DNA of 64,000 nucleotides from assembly GCF_013426895.1 (NCBI RefSeq), contig NZ_AP023176.1, positions 2,108,001 to 2,172,000 on the forward strand, given 5' to 3'. The first letter of the stretch is position 1; every line of letters begins with the position of its first letter. This stretch comes from Paraburkholderia largidicola (GTDB lineage: Bacteria > Pseudomonadota > Gammaproteobacteria > Burkholderiales > Burkholderiaceae). A model generated the notes under the pieces. The model did not search any database, was not told the origin of the DNA, and worked only from the letters and a program-made list of their open reading frames with translations. Both the position numbers and the translations under genes were made by a program. Positions 7,742 to 18,455 of this stretch are shown in pieces.

Positions 7742-8650
7742 TCAGACAGTAAGGCCCGAAACCGTGTCACGCGCCATTTCCGCGAGCAGCCATGTGCGAA
7801 ATGCCGAAACACGCGCGAGAGACTCCTCGCCCGCCGGATAAACGAGGTAATACGAGCCCTGGCCTTTCGCGGTCTGCGGCAACGCCTGCACGAGACGGCC
7901 CGACGACAGTTCGGTCCGCACCATTGCCGGGTCCACCACGGCGACACCCAGGCTTTCGCAGGCGGCCTGGATCACCATGTTGCGCGAGGCGAGCAGCAAC
8001 TGACGGCCACCCGGCGGCAATGTATCCTGCGCAGCATCGGCCCATAAGGCCCAATCGTCTGGCCGCGTTTTGGCCGAGAGCAGCGTGAAGCGCGCGAGAT
8101 CGACGACGCTTGACAGCGGCCCATTCGCCGTCAGCGTTTCAGGCGAACACACGACGATCAGCGACTCCTCGCGCAGGAAATCGCAATGCACGCCGGGCCA
8201 GTGACCGTCGCCATAGGCGATGGCGCAATCGAGCGCCTCGCGTTCCAGATCCACCTGCGCAATCGATACGCGAATCTCGACATTGGCGAACTGTTCCTGC
8301 ACGGCCGTGAGCCGCGGCAACAGCCAATGCATCGCGAACGTCGGCAGCGAGTTCACGACGAGCGGCGCCGAGCGCTCGTTTGCTGCTACGCGCTGCCACG
8401 CCGACCAAAGCCGTTGCAGACATTGATCGACTTCGCCGTGCAGCATCCGCCCCGCTTCCGTGAAAGCGAGTCCACGTCCCGTGCGTGTGAACAGCCGCGT
8501 GCCTAGCCGCTCTTCGAGTACGCCAAGCTGATAGCTGAGCGCCGATGGGCTCAGATGCAGTTCGCGTGCCGCATGCACGAGGTTCAGATGGTGGCCGATC
8601 ACCTGGAAGCTGCGCAGATGATTGATCGAAGGCAGCGCTTGTGTGCTCAA
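7742..8650 (-). CDS. LysR family transcriptional regulator (GcvA-like)
   Basis: A 302-residue LysR regulator: N-terminal winged helix (about residues 8-66; HAARELHLSPSALSYQ is the recognition region) and a substrate-binding domain to the end. The VNSLPTFAMHWLLPRL segment is typical of the GcvA-like branch. It is the last gene of a leftward run, 75 bases downstream of the ferredoxin-reductase gene, and converges with the HTH/citrate-synthase-like gene with an 18-base gap. It likely controls the oxygenase/reductase/transporter genes upstream, although LysR genes more often diverge from their targets. Confidence 0.9.
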   Translation of the reverse strand: MSTQALPSINHLRSFQVIGHHLNLVHAARELHLSPSALSYQLGVLEERLGTRLFTRTGRGLAFTEAGRMLHGEVDQCLQRLWSAWQRVAANERSAPLVVNSLPTFAMHWLLPRLTAVQEQFANVEIRVSIAQVDLEREALDCAIAYGDGHWPGVHCDFLREESLIVVCSPETLTANGPLSSVVDLARFTLLSAKTRPDDWALWADAAQDTLPPGGRQLLLASRNMVIQAACESLGVAVVDPAMVRTELSSGRLVQALPQTAKGQGSYYLVYPAGEESLARVSAFRTWLLAEMARDTVSGLTV

Positions 8651-8725
8651 GGGGAAAGGCTCCGTCGATGGACGTCACCCATCGTATCCAGCCGCGCCGC
8701 GCGTCGCAATCCGGGATTGCCGCGA

Positions 8726-9685
8726 TCAGAGATCGAGAACGAGTTCGTCCGATCGCGAACGCGAGCAGCATGGCAGGAACTGGTCGTTGCGGGCGCGCTC
8801 GTCGTCCGTCAGATACAGGTCGCGATGTTCGGGGTCGCCCGCCAGCACGCGTGTGAGACACGTGCCGCAGACACCCTGCTCGCACGACGTCTCGATGCGC
8901 ACGCCGTGCGCGGCCAGCGCCTGCACCACCGTTTCCCGTTCGCTCACGCGCACCACTTTGCCGCTGCGCGCCAGCCGTACGGTGAACGCGTGTGCCGTAG
9001 GCGTGTTATCGCGGGTGTCGGCTGTGGGCGCGCTGAAGTACTCGCGATGCAAATGGCTGTCCACCCAGCCAGCCTGTTTCGCGGCATCGAGCGCATGGTC
9101 CATGAAGCCAGACGGGCCGCACACATACAGATGCGAACCAGGCGGCGGATCGCGCACGACGCGTGCAAAGTCCATTCGCGCATCGGCGGGTGCATCGTCG
9201 GTGTAGAGCGTGCAACGGCCTCGCAGATCCAGCGCATCGAGCCGGTCGAGAAAGGCCGCGCGCTTGCGATTGCGCACGCAGTAGTGCAACTCGAACGAAG
9301 CCTGCGTCTGCGCGAGCCGCTCGGCCATGCTCAGCAGCGGCGTAATGCCGATGCCGCCGGCGAGCAGCACCGAATGCCGCGCATCGTGCGCGAGCGGAAA
9401 ATGATTGCGCGGCCCTTCGATACGCAACGTGTCGCCCACCTGCAAGGCGTGCATCGCGCGGGAGCCGCCGCGCGATGCCGCGTCGTTCTGCACCGCGATC
9501 ACGTATGCGTCGCTTTGTTGTGGACGCCCGCAGAGCGAGTACTGTCGAACGAGACCTGCCGGCAGATGCACGTCGATGTGCGCGCCCGGCGTGTAGTGCG
9601 GCAGCGGCGTGCCGTCGAGCGGCGCGAGTTCGAACATGCGAATGCCGTCCGCAACCTCTTCGATCCTTCTGATACCTGTTTTCAT
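8726..9685 (-). CDS. PDR/VanB-type ferredoxin reductase (vanillate demethylase reductase family)
   Basis: A 319-residue electron-transfer protein that passes electrons from NAD(P)H through FMN and a 2Fe-2S cluster to an oxygenase. The order is flavin-binding barrel (RQYSLCG near residue 50), nucleotide-binding domain (LLAGGIGITP near 110; YVCGPSGFMDHA near 205) and a C-terminal plant-type ferredoxin domain with cysteines in SCEQGVCGTCLTRV and PCCSRS. The order FMN-NAD-2Fe-2S is that of the phthalate dioxygenase reductase/VanB class. Its natural partner is the Rieske oxygenase gene of the same operon (11129-12178), separated from it by the transporter gene. Confidence 0.9.
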   Translation of the reverse strand: MKTGIRRIEEVADGIRMFELAPLDGTPLPHYTPGAHIDVHLPAGLVRQYSLCGRPQQSDAYVIAVQNDAASRGGSRAMHALQVGDTLRIEGPRNHFPLAHDARHSVLLAGGIGITPLLSMAERLAQTQASFELHYCVRNRKRAAFLDRLDALDLRGRCTLYTDDAPADARMDFARVVRDPPPGSHLYVCGPSGFMDHALDAAKQAGWVDSHLHREYFSAPTADTRDNTPTAHAFTVRLARSGKVVRVSERETVVQALAAHGVRIETSCEQGVCGTCLTRVLAGDPEHRDLYLTDDERARNDQFLPCCSRSRSDELVLDL

Positions 9686-9706
9686 GGGGGATTCGGATTG
9701 ATGACG

Positions 9707-11080
9707 TCAGGCGCTCTGGCTCACGCTCGCCACCGCGTAGCGGCGCGACAGCCTCACGAGCAGCATCAGCAGCACGCCGATAGCAGGCAGCAGTGCGACA
9801 GCAAAGAGAATCGTGTCCGGCTTCCAGCCGTTCGCGAGCACCGCGCCCACCAGCATCGGCGAGCCGATCTTGCCGATCTGTCCCGCCGCGCCGCCGAGGC
9901 CGAGCGCCGTGGAACGCACTCGCGTCGGAAAGATCAGCGCGAACAACGCGAGCGGCGCGGACTGTCCGATACCGCCCGTAAAGCCGATCACGAAACCGCT
10001 CGGCAGCAGCGCGGCGAAGCGAGTGACCTCGAATGCCACGACCACCGTCGTCACGGCGAGCACGAGCAACGCGGGCAACAGCGAACGTGTCGGACCGAAG
10101 CGGCTCACCAGGTATCCGGCAAACCCGAGTCCGAGCATCGAACCGATATCGAGGCTCGCGAGCACATACGAGGTGTGCACGATCGAAATACCCGCTGTCT
10201 GCAGGAGCGGTGTGAGCCATACGGTCATCACCTTGATGGTCGCGTAACTCAGCATCAGGATGCCCAGCAGCAGCAACGTGATGCCCGCTCGGCCTTCGCT
10301 GAATATTTCCCGCACGGGCACGCCTTTGCGCGCCGTCTGACCTGCGCCTGTCGCCGCATTCAACCGCAACTGCTCGACGTCGATGACCTCGTTCGGAAAG
10401 AGCCGCTTGAACACGGCACGCAGCTTGTGCATCTTGCCGCGCGAAATCAGGAAATGCGGCGACTCCGGCAACCACGCAACGATCGCGAGCGCCGCGGCGA
10501 TCGACAGCGCGCCGCCCACCACATACACCGCACGCCACCCGAAATGCGCGAGCACATAACCGTTGACGACTGCGCCCACTGCCGCGCCGAGCGAATAGTT
10601 GGCAAACAGCACCGCGACCGCGAGACCTCTGGAGCGGCTATGCACGTATTCCGCGCCGAGCGCCAGCACACAGGGAAAGATGCCGCCAAGGCCAATGCCA
10701 CCGAGAAAGCGCACGATCAGCAGTTGCGTATAGGTCTGCACGGACGCCGTTCCCAGCGTGAGCGCGCCGATCAGCAATGCGGCGGCGATCACGAGTGGCC
10801 GGCGTCCGACGCGGTCGGCGAGATAGCCGAACACAAAGGTGCCGATCAATCCGCCCAGTTGCAATACCGAGAACACCGCGCCGAAACTCGCGAGCGGCAC
10901 GTCGAGCGCGTGGGCCATCGCTTTCGTGGCAACGCTGATGGACTGCGTGTCGAGACCATCGAGGAAGATGACTGATCCACATAACACGAGGATCAGCCGC
11001 TGATAGGCCGAGAGCGGCCGGCCGTCGATCAGCGCGGCGGCAGCGCCAGGCGTTGCGGTCGATTGCATGTCTGTCTCCAT
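9707..11080 (-). CDS. MFS transporter, aromatic acid:H+ symporter (AAHS) type
   Basis: A 457-residue carrier with about twelve membrane segments. DGLDTQ in the first segment is the AAHS acidic motif; ADRVGRR lies between segments 2 and 3 and LPESPHFL before the central loop. Relatives PcaK, BenK and VanK import benzoate-type acids with protons. It lies between the Rieske oxygenase and its reductase, 48 bases after one and 21 before the other, so it very likely imports their substrate. Translation may start at Met1 or at the methionine five codons in (MQSTATPG). Confidence 0.9.
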   Translation of the reverse strand: METDMQSTATPGAAAALIDGRPLSAYQRLILVLCGSVIFLDGLDTQSISVATKAMAHALDVPLASFGAVFSVLQLGGLIGTFVFGYLADRVGRRPLVIAAALLIGALTLGTASVQTYTQLLIVRFLGGIGLGGIFPCVLALGAEYVHSRSRGLAVAVLFANYSLGAAVGAVVNGYVLAHFGWRAVYVVGGALSIAAALAIVAWLPESPHFLISRGKMHKLRAVFKRLFPNEVIDVEQLRLNAATGAGQTARKGVPVREIFSEGRAGITLLLLGILMLSYATIKVMTVWLTPLLQTAGISIVHTSYVLASLDIGSMLGLGFAGYLVSRFGPTRSLLPALLVLAVTTVVVAFEVTRFAALLPSGFVIGFTGGIGQSAPLALFALIFPTRVRSTALGLGGAAGQIGKIGSPMLVGAVLANGWKPDTILFAVALLPAIGVLLMLLVRLSRRYAVASVSQSA

Positions 11081-11128
11081 GAGCGGGCGCCGTGCGTCCG
11101 GCCTGTTTTTTCTGGTTTCTTGCGTCGT

Positions 11129-12178
11129 TCACACCATCGCTGCAGGCGCGGGCTGATCGCTACGCGTCTCGGCGTCGATCATCGCGGCCAGCAGACGCCT
11201 TGCGCGAATCGCGGCGGCGTCGGTGGCGAGCAGCACAGGGCGCATCGAGAACAGCTCGCGCTCGCCCATGCGCGTCTGCACGCCTTCGATCATCGGCTTG
11301 TCCTGTTCGTGAAAGCCCATTTGCTGCCAGCGTGCCGTTTCGTCGTCAGCGTCAGGATCGTCGAGACGGTAGTTGCGCGAACTCGCGTACAGATACTGCG
11401 TCGACGCCGCGCCGATCGGCGTCACGATGTGCGTGCCGATCCGCACGAGGCCATGCTCGCGCGGCCTGCCGGCAGCTACCACGCCCGTCTCCAGCAGGCA
11501 GCAGCCCGGCGCGTGCCAGCGTATGTTCAGCCAGTAGTCCACGGGCGCATCGGGATCGTCGAGAAACGGGCGAAACGATTGCGGCGCGCGCGTGGCGGCC
11601 ACCGTGCGCCGACTTTCCAGCGCACCGCCATCCTGCACGACGTCGTGTTTCGCCTGAAGAAAATCATCGACCTGCTGATACGGCGCATGCAGATAGTTCA
11701 CATGCGAGAGGTCCATCAGATTATCGACGACCAGTTCGTAGTGCGCCTTCTGCGTCATCTCGTCGCCGACGGTCTTCAGTCGCGGCGACACCAGATGCGA
11801 GAAATCGGGGATCAGGCTCGCGTCGGCGCGCGATGGTTCGCCCGCCCAGATCCACACGAGGCCATGCCGGTCTTCCGCTGGAAAGCTGCGCACGCGCGCG
11901 CCGGGCGGAATGCGGCCGTCGCCGTGCGGATTCTTCGCGCAGGCGCCGCTGCAGTCGAATTGCAAGCCGTGATAGCCGCATTCGATGCCGTCGCCGACAC
12001 GCTTGCCCATCGACAGGGGCGCAAATCGATGCGGGCAGCGGTCGATCATCGCGACGGGCGCGCCATCGCGTTTGCGGTACAGCAGCATCGGCTCGCCGAG
12101 AAGCTCCCGGGTGGATAAATCGGCGCCGACGTCGCGGCTCCACGCCGCGGCGTACCACGTGTTCCTCAGCAATTTCAT
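11129..12178 (-). CDS. Rieske non-heme iron oxygenase, VanA-like (vanillate O-demethylase family)
   Basis: A 349-residue oxygenase alpha subunit. The N-terminal Rieske domain binds 2Fe-2S through CPHRFAP (near residue 48) and CGYHGLQ (near residue 68). The catalytic domain has the mononuclear iron site DNLMDLSHVNYLHA (near residue 152), with two histidines and the bridging aspartate. Length and layout match vanillate and dicamba O-demethylase oxygenases. With the VanB-type reductase and AAHS carrier it makes a three-gene demethylase or hydroxylase operon whose promoter should be at 12179-12323. Vanillate is the best guess, but other methoxylated or hydroxylated aromatics are possible. Confidence 0.88.
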   Translation of the reverse strand: MKLLRNTWYAAAWSRDVGADLSTRELLGEPMLLYRKRDGAPVAMIDRCPHRFAPLSMGKRVGDGIECGYHGLQFDCSGACAKNPHGDGRIPPGARVRSFPAEDRHGLVWIWAGEPSRADASLIPDFSHLVSPRLKTVGDEMTQKAHYELVVDNLMDLSHVNYLHAPYQQVDDFLQAKHDVVQDGGALESRRTVAATRAPQSFRPFLDDPDAPVDYWLNIRWHAPGCCLLETGVVAAGRPREHGLVRIGTHIVTPIGAASTQYLYASSRNYRLDDPDADDETARWQQMGFHEQDKPMIEGVQTRMGERELFSMRPVLLATDAAAIRARRLLAAMIDAETRSDQPAPAAMV

Positions 12179-12323
12179 GACTCGCTTTCCTCGAATAACG
12201 CTGTCGTTGGGGACAAGGGCAGGTTATCGGCGAAACACGAGTACGACAAACGCAATTATTTGGCGGCTGAGTCGCAATTTTTCGATGCCTGTATCGGGGG
12301 AAACGACAGGCCCGATCAGGAAG

Positions 12324-12794
12324 TTACTGTGCGCCCTGGCGCTGCTTCCAGTCAGCGTAAAGATCCGCATGCGCCTCCAGCCGAACCGGCTCATAACGGA
12401 TCTTGATAGTCTGCTCCGCAAACGGCTTCGCCAGATCGGCGTACACAGCCGCTGTCGATAGCCCATAAGGCGCGCCATCCTCGTTGGAGTACGCGTAAAA
12501 CACTTCACCGATGCCCGCCATCCGCATCGCGGCAAGACACATCGGACACGGATGACCGCTTGCATATACCGTGCAGCCCGCGAGATTCGGCGAGCCGAGT
12601 TTCTGGCTCGCCGCGCGGATCGCGTTCAACTCCGCATGCGAAGTCGGATCGTTGGTGTGCAGAATTTCGTTCACGCCGGTTGCGACGACTTCGCCATCCT
12701 TGACGATCACGGCGCCGAACGGCCGGCCGCCGCTTTCGACATTGCGGTAAGCAAGTTCGATGGCCTCAGCCAGGTAACGTTGTTGCGGGGTCAT
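12324..12794 (-). CDS. Nucleoside deaminase, guanine deaminase-like (CDA fold)
   Basis: A 156-residue zinc deaminase of the cytidine-deaminase fold. The zinc and catalytic residues are seen in SHAELNAI (His, catalytic Glu) and SGHPCPMCLAAM (two Cys). Its size and the C-terminal segment resemble bacterial guanine deaminase (GuaD) and tRNA/nucleoside deaminases. The ATG at 12794 is used because AGGAG lies eight bases upstream; a GTG three codons earlier is too close to that site. It follows the chemoreceptor gene by 46 bases in the same direction, but a functional link is not evident. Confidence 0.88.
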   Translation of the reverse strand: MTPQQRYLAEAIELAYRNVESGGRPFGAVIVKDGEVVATGVNEILHTNDPTSHAELNAIRAASQKLGSPNLAGCTVYASGHPCPMCLAAMRMAGIGEVFYAYSNEDGAPYGLSTAAVYADLAKPFAEQTIKIRYEPVRLEAHADLYADWKQRQGAQ

Positions 12795-12840
12795 GGCAGT
12801 CACTCCTTGAATACGTCCGAGGAGTTTACGCTACGACGTT

Positions 12841-14529
12841 TCAAAACGTCTGCCAGTCGACTTCTGCCCTTGATTGACCGGCTGGCTCGCGTTGCACGCC
12901 TGCTTTCTTCACAGCAACCGCGCGAGCGGGCAACGGCGTCGCGTCCGTCGCCCGCTGCCCGCCATCGAGCCTGAACATCGCCACCGCCGCCTTGAGGCTC
13001 GCAGCCTGATCGGCCATTGCCTGCGCGGCCGCCGTCGCCTGCTCGACGAGCGCGGCATTCTGCTGCGTCACCTGATCCATCTGCGCGACAGCCGTATTGA
13101 CCTGCTCGATACCCGTCGACTGTTCCGTCGACGCCGCCGCGATTTCGCTCATGATGTCCGTCACACGCTTCACCGAGCGGACCACGTCGTTCATCGTCTC
13201 GCCCGCGTCGTGCACGAGCGTCGAGCCCGTCGACACGTGCGCAGCGGATGTTTCGATCAACGCCTTGATCTCTTTCGCAGCGGCGGCGCTGCGTTGTGCG
13301 AGCGTGCGAACTTCGCCCGCGACGACCGCGAAGCCGCGGCCTTCTTCGCCGGCGCGCGCCGCTTCGACGGCGGCATTGAGCGCGAGAATGTTCGTCTGGA
13401 ACGCAATGCCTTCGATCACCGAAATGATCTCGGACACGCGCGACGAACTCGATGAAATGTCGTCCATCGTCGCGACGACCTTGCGTACCACGTCGCCGCC
13501 CGTGGTCGCCGTCTGCGACGCATTGCTCGCGAGCGTGCTGCCCTGGCGAGCGTTTTCGGTGTTCTGCCGGACCGTCGATGTCAGCTCTTCCATGCTCGCC
13601 GCCGTTTCTTCCAGCGACGCCGCCTGCTCTTCCGTACGCTGTGACAGATCGGTATTGCCTTGCGCGATTTCACTCGCCGCGACCGAGATCGATTCGGCCG
13701 ATTTCTTGATGTCGCCGACAATCGACGTGAGACGCAAGCGCATCGTGTCCAGCGATCCCATCAGGCTGTCGGCATCGCTGTTCGCAAGATCGACCTTGAC
13801 GGCGAGATTGCCCTGCGCAATCTGCGCGGCGATCTCCTGTGCGGTGCGCGGCTCGCCGCCCAGCTGTCGCAAGATGCTGCGGGTAATCAGCGTTGCCGTG
13901 ACGAGCGCGAGCGCAATCGCCGCCACCACGATCACCGCGATCAGCACGCGAATCCGCGCGTAGGTCGCGATGGCATCCTGCTGCGCGATGAGATTCGACT
14001 CGTCTTCGAAGTCCGCCAGCTCCACCGCGCGCGCAAGCCAGGTGCGTTGCGTCGGCCTCGCGCGTTCGAGCAGCAACTGCGTCGCGGCGATCGTGTCGTT
14101 CGCGAGACTGAGTTCGACCACCTTGCTCATCGGCGGCACGGCGGCGGACTCTTCCTGCTTGAGCGCGGCCATTAGCGAACGCTCGCGCGGGTCGGTTCCA
14201 GCCTCTTCCGCGAACATACGGTCGAGCTTCTGATAAGCGTCCGCATAAAGTTCGCCCTGCTTCGCGATCCGTTCGGCTTCGGTCCGCCGGTCTGCGGCAG
14301 TCGTGTAAAGCACGACGTTGCGCATCGCAATCGCGCGGTCCTGTATTGATGCGCGAAGCTCATTGGCGAGACGCGCCTGGGTACCGTTGACGCGCGCAAT
14401 CTCATCGAGCTTGCCGTTCAACGCCCATAGGCCGTAAAAACCGATCATCGCCACAGCGAGCAGCAAGCCCGTCAACAAGCCGAATCCGGCAAGCAGGCGG
14501 GTCGAGACATTCAGGTTGCGCAGCTTCAT
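12841..14529 (-). CDS. Methyl-accepting chemotaxis protein with four-helix-bundle sensor and CheR-docking tail
   Basis: A 562-residue membrane chemoreceptor. It has an N-terminal transmembrane helix (about residues 12-34), a periplasmic four-helix-bundle ligand domain, a second membrane helix (about 192-214), a HAMP domain and a long cytoplasmic coiled coil. The signalling tip contains the near-invariant [20 protein letters not shown] segment. The protein ends DWQTF, resembling the C-terminal pentapeptide that recruits the CheR/CheB adaptation enzymes, so it can probably adapt independently. The ligand is unknown. No other chemotaxis genes are adjacent. Confidence 0.93.
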   Translation of the reverse strand: MKLRNLNVSTRLLAGFGLLTGLLLAVAMIGFYGLWALNGKLDEIARVNGTQARLANELRASIQDRAIAMRNVVLYTTAADRRTEAERIAKQGELYADAYQKLDRMFAEEAGTDPRERSLMAALKQEESAAVPPMSKVVELSLANDTIAATQLLLERARPTQRTWLARAVELADFEDESNLIAQQDAIATYARIRVLIAVIVVAAIALALVTATLITRSILRQLGGEPRTAQEIAAQIAQGNLAVKVDLANSDADSLMGSLDTMRLRLTSIVGDIKKSAESISVAASEIAQGNTDLSQRTEEQAASLEETAASMEELTSTVRQNTENARQGSTLASNASQTATTGGDVVRKVVATMDDISSSSSRVSEIISVIEGIAFQTNILALNAAVEAARAGEEGRGFAVVAGEVRTLAQRSAAAAKEIKALIETSAAHVSTGSTLVHDAGETMNDVVRSVKRVTDIMSEIAAASTEQSTGIEQVNTAVAQMDQVTQQNAALVEQATAAAQAMADQAASLKAAVAMFRLDGGQRATDATPLPARAVAVKKAGVQREPAGQSRAEVDWQTF

Positions 14530-14685
14530 TGCAGTCGTGCCCCGTTGTTGGTTACAACTTGTTTACGGCAAACCAACGAACGACTGAAGGCGGCTTTATG
14601 CCACACTGCGAATAGAATACGGACGTTCGCGAATAGCCGTTACCGATGCGTGACGGCACCCTCCAATACCCATCAGGAGATCGCC

Positions 14686-15033
14686 ATGTCGCACAAAGGA
14701 AGCTGTCATTGCGGACGCATCGCGTTCGAGGTCGAAGGCGAGCCGACGGGCGTCATGGCGTGCAACTGTTCGATATGCCAGCGCAAGGGCGCGCTGATGT
14801 GGTTCGTCCCTTTCGAGCATCTCCATCTCACGACACCCGAGCAGAACGCCAGCACGTACACCTTCAACAAGCACGTGATCCGTCACCGCTTCTGCCCCAA
14901 TTGCGGCATGCATCCGTACGGCGAAGGCACTGCGCCCGACGGCCGTCCGATGGCGGCCATCAACGTGCGCTGTCTCGAGGATATCGACATCGACGCATTG
15001 CCCGTCACGCACTTCGACGGCCGGTCGCACTAA
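14686..15033 (+). CDS. GFA family (glutathione-dependent formaldehyde-activating enzyme-like) protein
   Basis: A 115-residue zinc-binding protein of the GFA/CENP-V family. The cysteines appear as GSCHCGRI (residues 6-9), CNCSICQRKG and FCPNCGMHPYG, the two zinc sites of the family. Members related to Gfa bind glutathione or act in sulfur-compound chemistry; most are uncharacterised. The ATG was chosen because AGGAGA lies seven bases upstream; the open frame extends further but lacks a ribosome site. It stands alone, convergent with the LysR gene. Confidence 0.85.
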   Translation: MSHKGSCHCGRIAFEVEGEPTGVMACNCSICQRKGALMWFVPFEHLHLTTPEQNASTYTFNKHVIRHRFCPNCGMHPYGEGTAPDGRPMAAINVRCLEDIDIDALPVTHFDGRSH

Positions 15034-15067
15034 CGGTCGCGTCCAGGACGCTGCTCGCGCGTCAAGC

Positions 15068-15991
15068 TCAGGCGGGATTGGGTATCTGCTCACTTTGCTC
15101 GCGCGACCATTCGCGCACCGCGTTCGCGAACAGGTGCAGCGCGGGCGGCGTGTGCCGGTTCGCCGGGTAATAGAGGCACCATTGCCCGAACGACGGCCCC
15201 GCCGCCGGCAGCAAGTCGATCAGCACGCCTGCTGCAAGCAGCTCGCTCACGAGCGTCTCGGGCACCCACGCTATGCCGATGCCCGACAGCGCGGCCCACA
15301 CCATCAGATTCAGGTTGCCGAGTGTGACTGACCCGCCGACATCGAGTGATACACGTCGGCCGCGATGTTCGAGATCCCAGCGGAACAGCGCGCCGCTTTC
15401 GAAGCGAAAACGGATGCAGCGGTGATCGAGTAAATCATTCGGATTCTGCGGCCGCCCATGCCGCTCGATGTACTCCGGTGAAGCGACCGCGCAAAAGCGC
15501 ATCTCCGGTCCGAAGCGGATCGCGATCATGTCCCGCGGCACGTCTTCCATCACGCGAATACCCGCATCGAAGCCACCCGCGACGATATCGACGAGCCGCG
15601 TATCCACCACGAACTCCACTTGAATCTCGGGATATTTCTCGAGAAATGCCGGCAGCACCTGTTGGATCACTTCTTTCGCGCCATTCTCCGAGCAATTGAT
15701 ACGAATCGATCCCGAGGGCCGGTGCTGCCCCGACGTGGCCTCATCCACCGCGTCTTCGAGGTCGCGAATCGCGGGACTCACGCGGCGCAGCAGTTGCTCG
15801 CCAGCCTCGGTCAGCGCCATCGATCGCGTCGTGCGCGTAAAGAGCCGTACGTTCAGACGTCCCTCCAGCGCGCGCATGGCGTGACTCAGCGCGGATGGCG
15901 TCACACCCATTGCGCGCGCAGCGGCACTGAAGCTGCGGTGCTGCGCAATGGAAACGAAGGCCGATAGTTCCGACAGACCAGGACGCGGCAT
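15068..15991 (-). CDS. LysR family transcriptional regulator
   Basis: A 307-residue LysR regulator. The N-terminal winged helix (LSELSAFVSIAQHRSFSAAA; AMGVTPSALSHAMRAL) is followed by the effector domain with SIRINCSENGAKEVI near residue 92. The branch is the common AKR/SDR-linked one (PgrR/DmlR-like). The ATG at 15991 gives the standard N-terminus; the frame stays open 94 codons upstream but crosses the promoter region. It diverges from the aldo-keto reductase gene with about 100 bases between, an arrangement in which the LysR protein usually controls the reductase. Confidence 0.92.
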   Translation of the reverse strand: MPRPGLSELSAFVSIAQHRSFSAAARAMGVTPSALSHAMRALEGRLNVRLFTRTTRSMALTEAGEQLLRRVSPAIRDLEDAVDEATSGQHRPSGSIRINCSENGAKEVIQQVLPAFLEKYPEIQVEFVVDTRLVDIVAGGFDAGIRVMEDVPRDMIAIRFGPEMRFCAVASPEYIERHGRPQNPNDLLDHRCIRFRFESGALFRWDLEHRGRRVSLDVGGSVTLGNLNLMVWAALSGIGIAWVPETLVSELLAAGVLIDLLPAAGPSFGQWCLYYPANRHTPPALHLFANAVREWSREQSEQIPNPA

Positions 15992-15997
15992 TAATGA

Positions 15998-17077
<1,080 letters not shown>

Positions 17078-17091
17078 CCAGCCGGCGCGAT

Positions 17092-17120
17092 ACGGACGAC
17101 GTGTATATCGCGTCGTCCGT
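17092..17120. terminator. Stem-loop between convergent genes
   Basis: ACGGACGACG (17092-17101) pairs perfectly with CGTCGTCCGT (17111-17120) around a nine-base loop. It lies between the stops of the aldo-keto reductase and the epoxide hydrolase, which converge. There is no long T-run after it on either strand, so it may be a weak terminator or an mRNA-protecting hairpin. Confidence 0.5.
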
Positions 17121-17129
17121 TCTCGCATG

Positions 17130-18455
17130 TCAGCGCAGCGAGCGGAAGCTCACGCGCACTTCGTCCGTGAACGCTTGCGGTTGTTCCCACGCTGCAAAGT
17201 GGCCGCCTTTCGGCAGACGGTTGTAGTGGATCAGCTTCGGATACGCCTTTTCAGTCCAGCTCTTTGGCGCCGAGTAGATTTCATCCGGGAACACGCTGAC
17301 CGCGACGGGAAGCGTGACGTGCTTCGGTGCAAAGAAGTTGAGCTTGTTCTCCCAATAGAGACGCGCCGACGAGATGCCCGTATTCGTCACCCAATACAGC
17401 GTGACGTTATCGAGTACATCGTCGCGCGACAGCCCTTCCGATTGACCGTCGAACACGCGCGCAATCATCGCCTGACTCGCGGCGTCGTGATCGAGCATCC
17501 ACGCGGCAAGACCGATCGGCGAATCTTCGATGCCATACAGCGTTTGCGGCCGACCCGCCATTTCTTGCGCGTAGCCCAAGCCGTGCTTGTAGAAGTAGTC
17601 GAGTTGATCGAATGCGTGCTGTTCGTCGGGCGACAGACCGGCGGGCGGCGGGTTGCCGTACTTGAGCGCATTCGCGATGTCGTCGGGCACGGTGGCGGGC
17701 ATGTTCGTATGAATGCCGATCAGTCCGGGCGGCGTGAGCAGCGCCATCTGCTCGGTGACGGCATTGCCCCAATCCCCGCCTTGCGCGACGTAGCGCGTGT
17801 AGCCGAGACGCTGCATCAACACCACCCACGCGCGTGCAATGCGGGCCGGGTCCCAACCCGTCGCCGTCGGCTTGCCTGAGAAACCGTAGCCAGGAAGCGA
17901 GGGAATCACGACATCGAACGCATCCGATGCATTGCCGCCGTGCGCTGTCGGATTGGTCAGAGGATCGATCACCTTCATCTGCTCGATGATCGAGCCAGGC
18001 CATCCATGGGTGATGATCATCGGCAACGCGTCTTTCTGCTTCGAGCGTACGTGGATGAAGTGAATATCCAGCCCGTCGATTTCCGTGACGTATTGCGGCA
18101 GCGCATTCAGTCTTGCTTCTACCTTGCGCCAGTCGTAGTTGGTCGACCAGTAAGTGGCGAGCTTTTGCATCGTCGCGAGTTGCACGCCCTGTGAGGCATC
18201 GGTGACAGTCTCGCGCTCGGGCCATCTGGTTGCCTTGATGCGTCTGCGCAAATCCGTCAACTGCGACTCCGGCACGTGCACGCGAAGCTTGCGAATGGCC
18301 ATCTTGTCGCCGCCTGTGGCGGGCGTGATTTCAGTGATGCCCTGACTGGTTTGCGCAAACGCGAATTGACTCAACGAACCTGCGGCAACCGCGGCAGCGG
18401 CCACGCCGATGAAGCGGCGACGCGACGGGACTTGAGGAAGGATATCGTTTTGCAT
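17130..18455 (-). CDS. Tat-exported epoxide hydrolase (microsomal-type, EHN domain)
   Basis: A 441-residue alpha/beta hydrolase. The N-terminus has a twin-arginine signal (SRRRFIGVAAAAVAAG, about residues 10-25) ending FAQ near residue 35, so the folded enzyme is probably exported. An epoxide-hydrolase N-terminal domain (about residues 55-165) precedes the hydrolase core with THGWPGS (oxyanion loop), the nucleophile in GGDWGNA and the catalytic histidine in KGGHFAAWE. It would convert epoxides to diols. The start at 18455 was chosen for the complete Tat signal. The gene stands alone. Confidence 0.9.
   Translation of the reverse strand: MQNDILPQVPSRRRFIGVAAAAVAAGSLSQFAFAQTSQGITEITPATGGDKMAIRKLRVHVPESQLTDLRRRIKATRWPERETVTDASQGVQLATMQKLATYWSTNYDWRKVEARLNALPQYVTEIDGLDIHFIHVRSKQKDALPMIITHGWPGSIIEQMKVIDPLTNPTAHGGNASDAFDVVIPSLPGYGFSGKPTATGWDPARIARAWVVLMQRLGYTRYVAQGGDWGNAVTEQMALLTPPGLIGIHTNMPATVPDDIANALKYGNPPPAGLSPDEQHAFDQLDYFYKHGLGYAQEMAGRPQTLYGIEDSPIGLAAWMLDHDAASQAMIARVFDGQSEGLSRDDVLDNVTLYWVTNTGISSARLYWENKLNFFAPKHVTLPVAVSVFPDEIYSAPKSWTEKAYPKLIHYNRLPKGGHFAAWEQPQAFTDEVRVSFRSLR

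Noticed and set aside
8555..10975. An 806-codon plus-strand open frame across the reductase and MFS genes
   Set aside because: It is antisense to two well-supported genes and has the Arg/His-rich make-up of shadow frames. Length alone is not evidence here.
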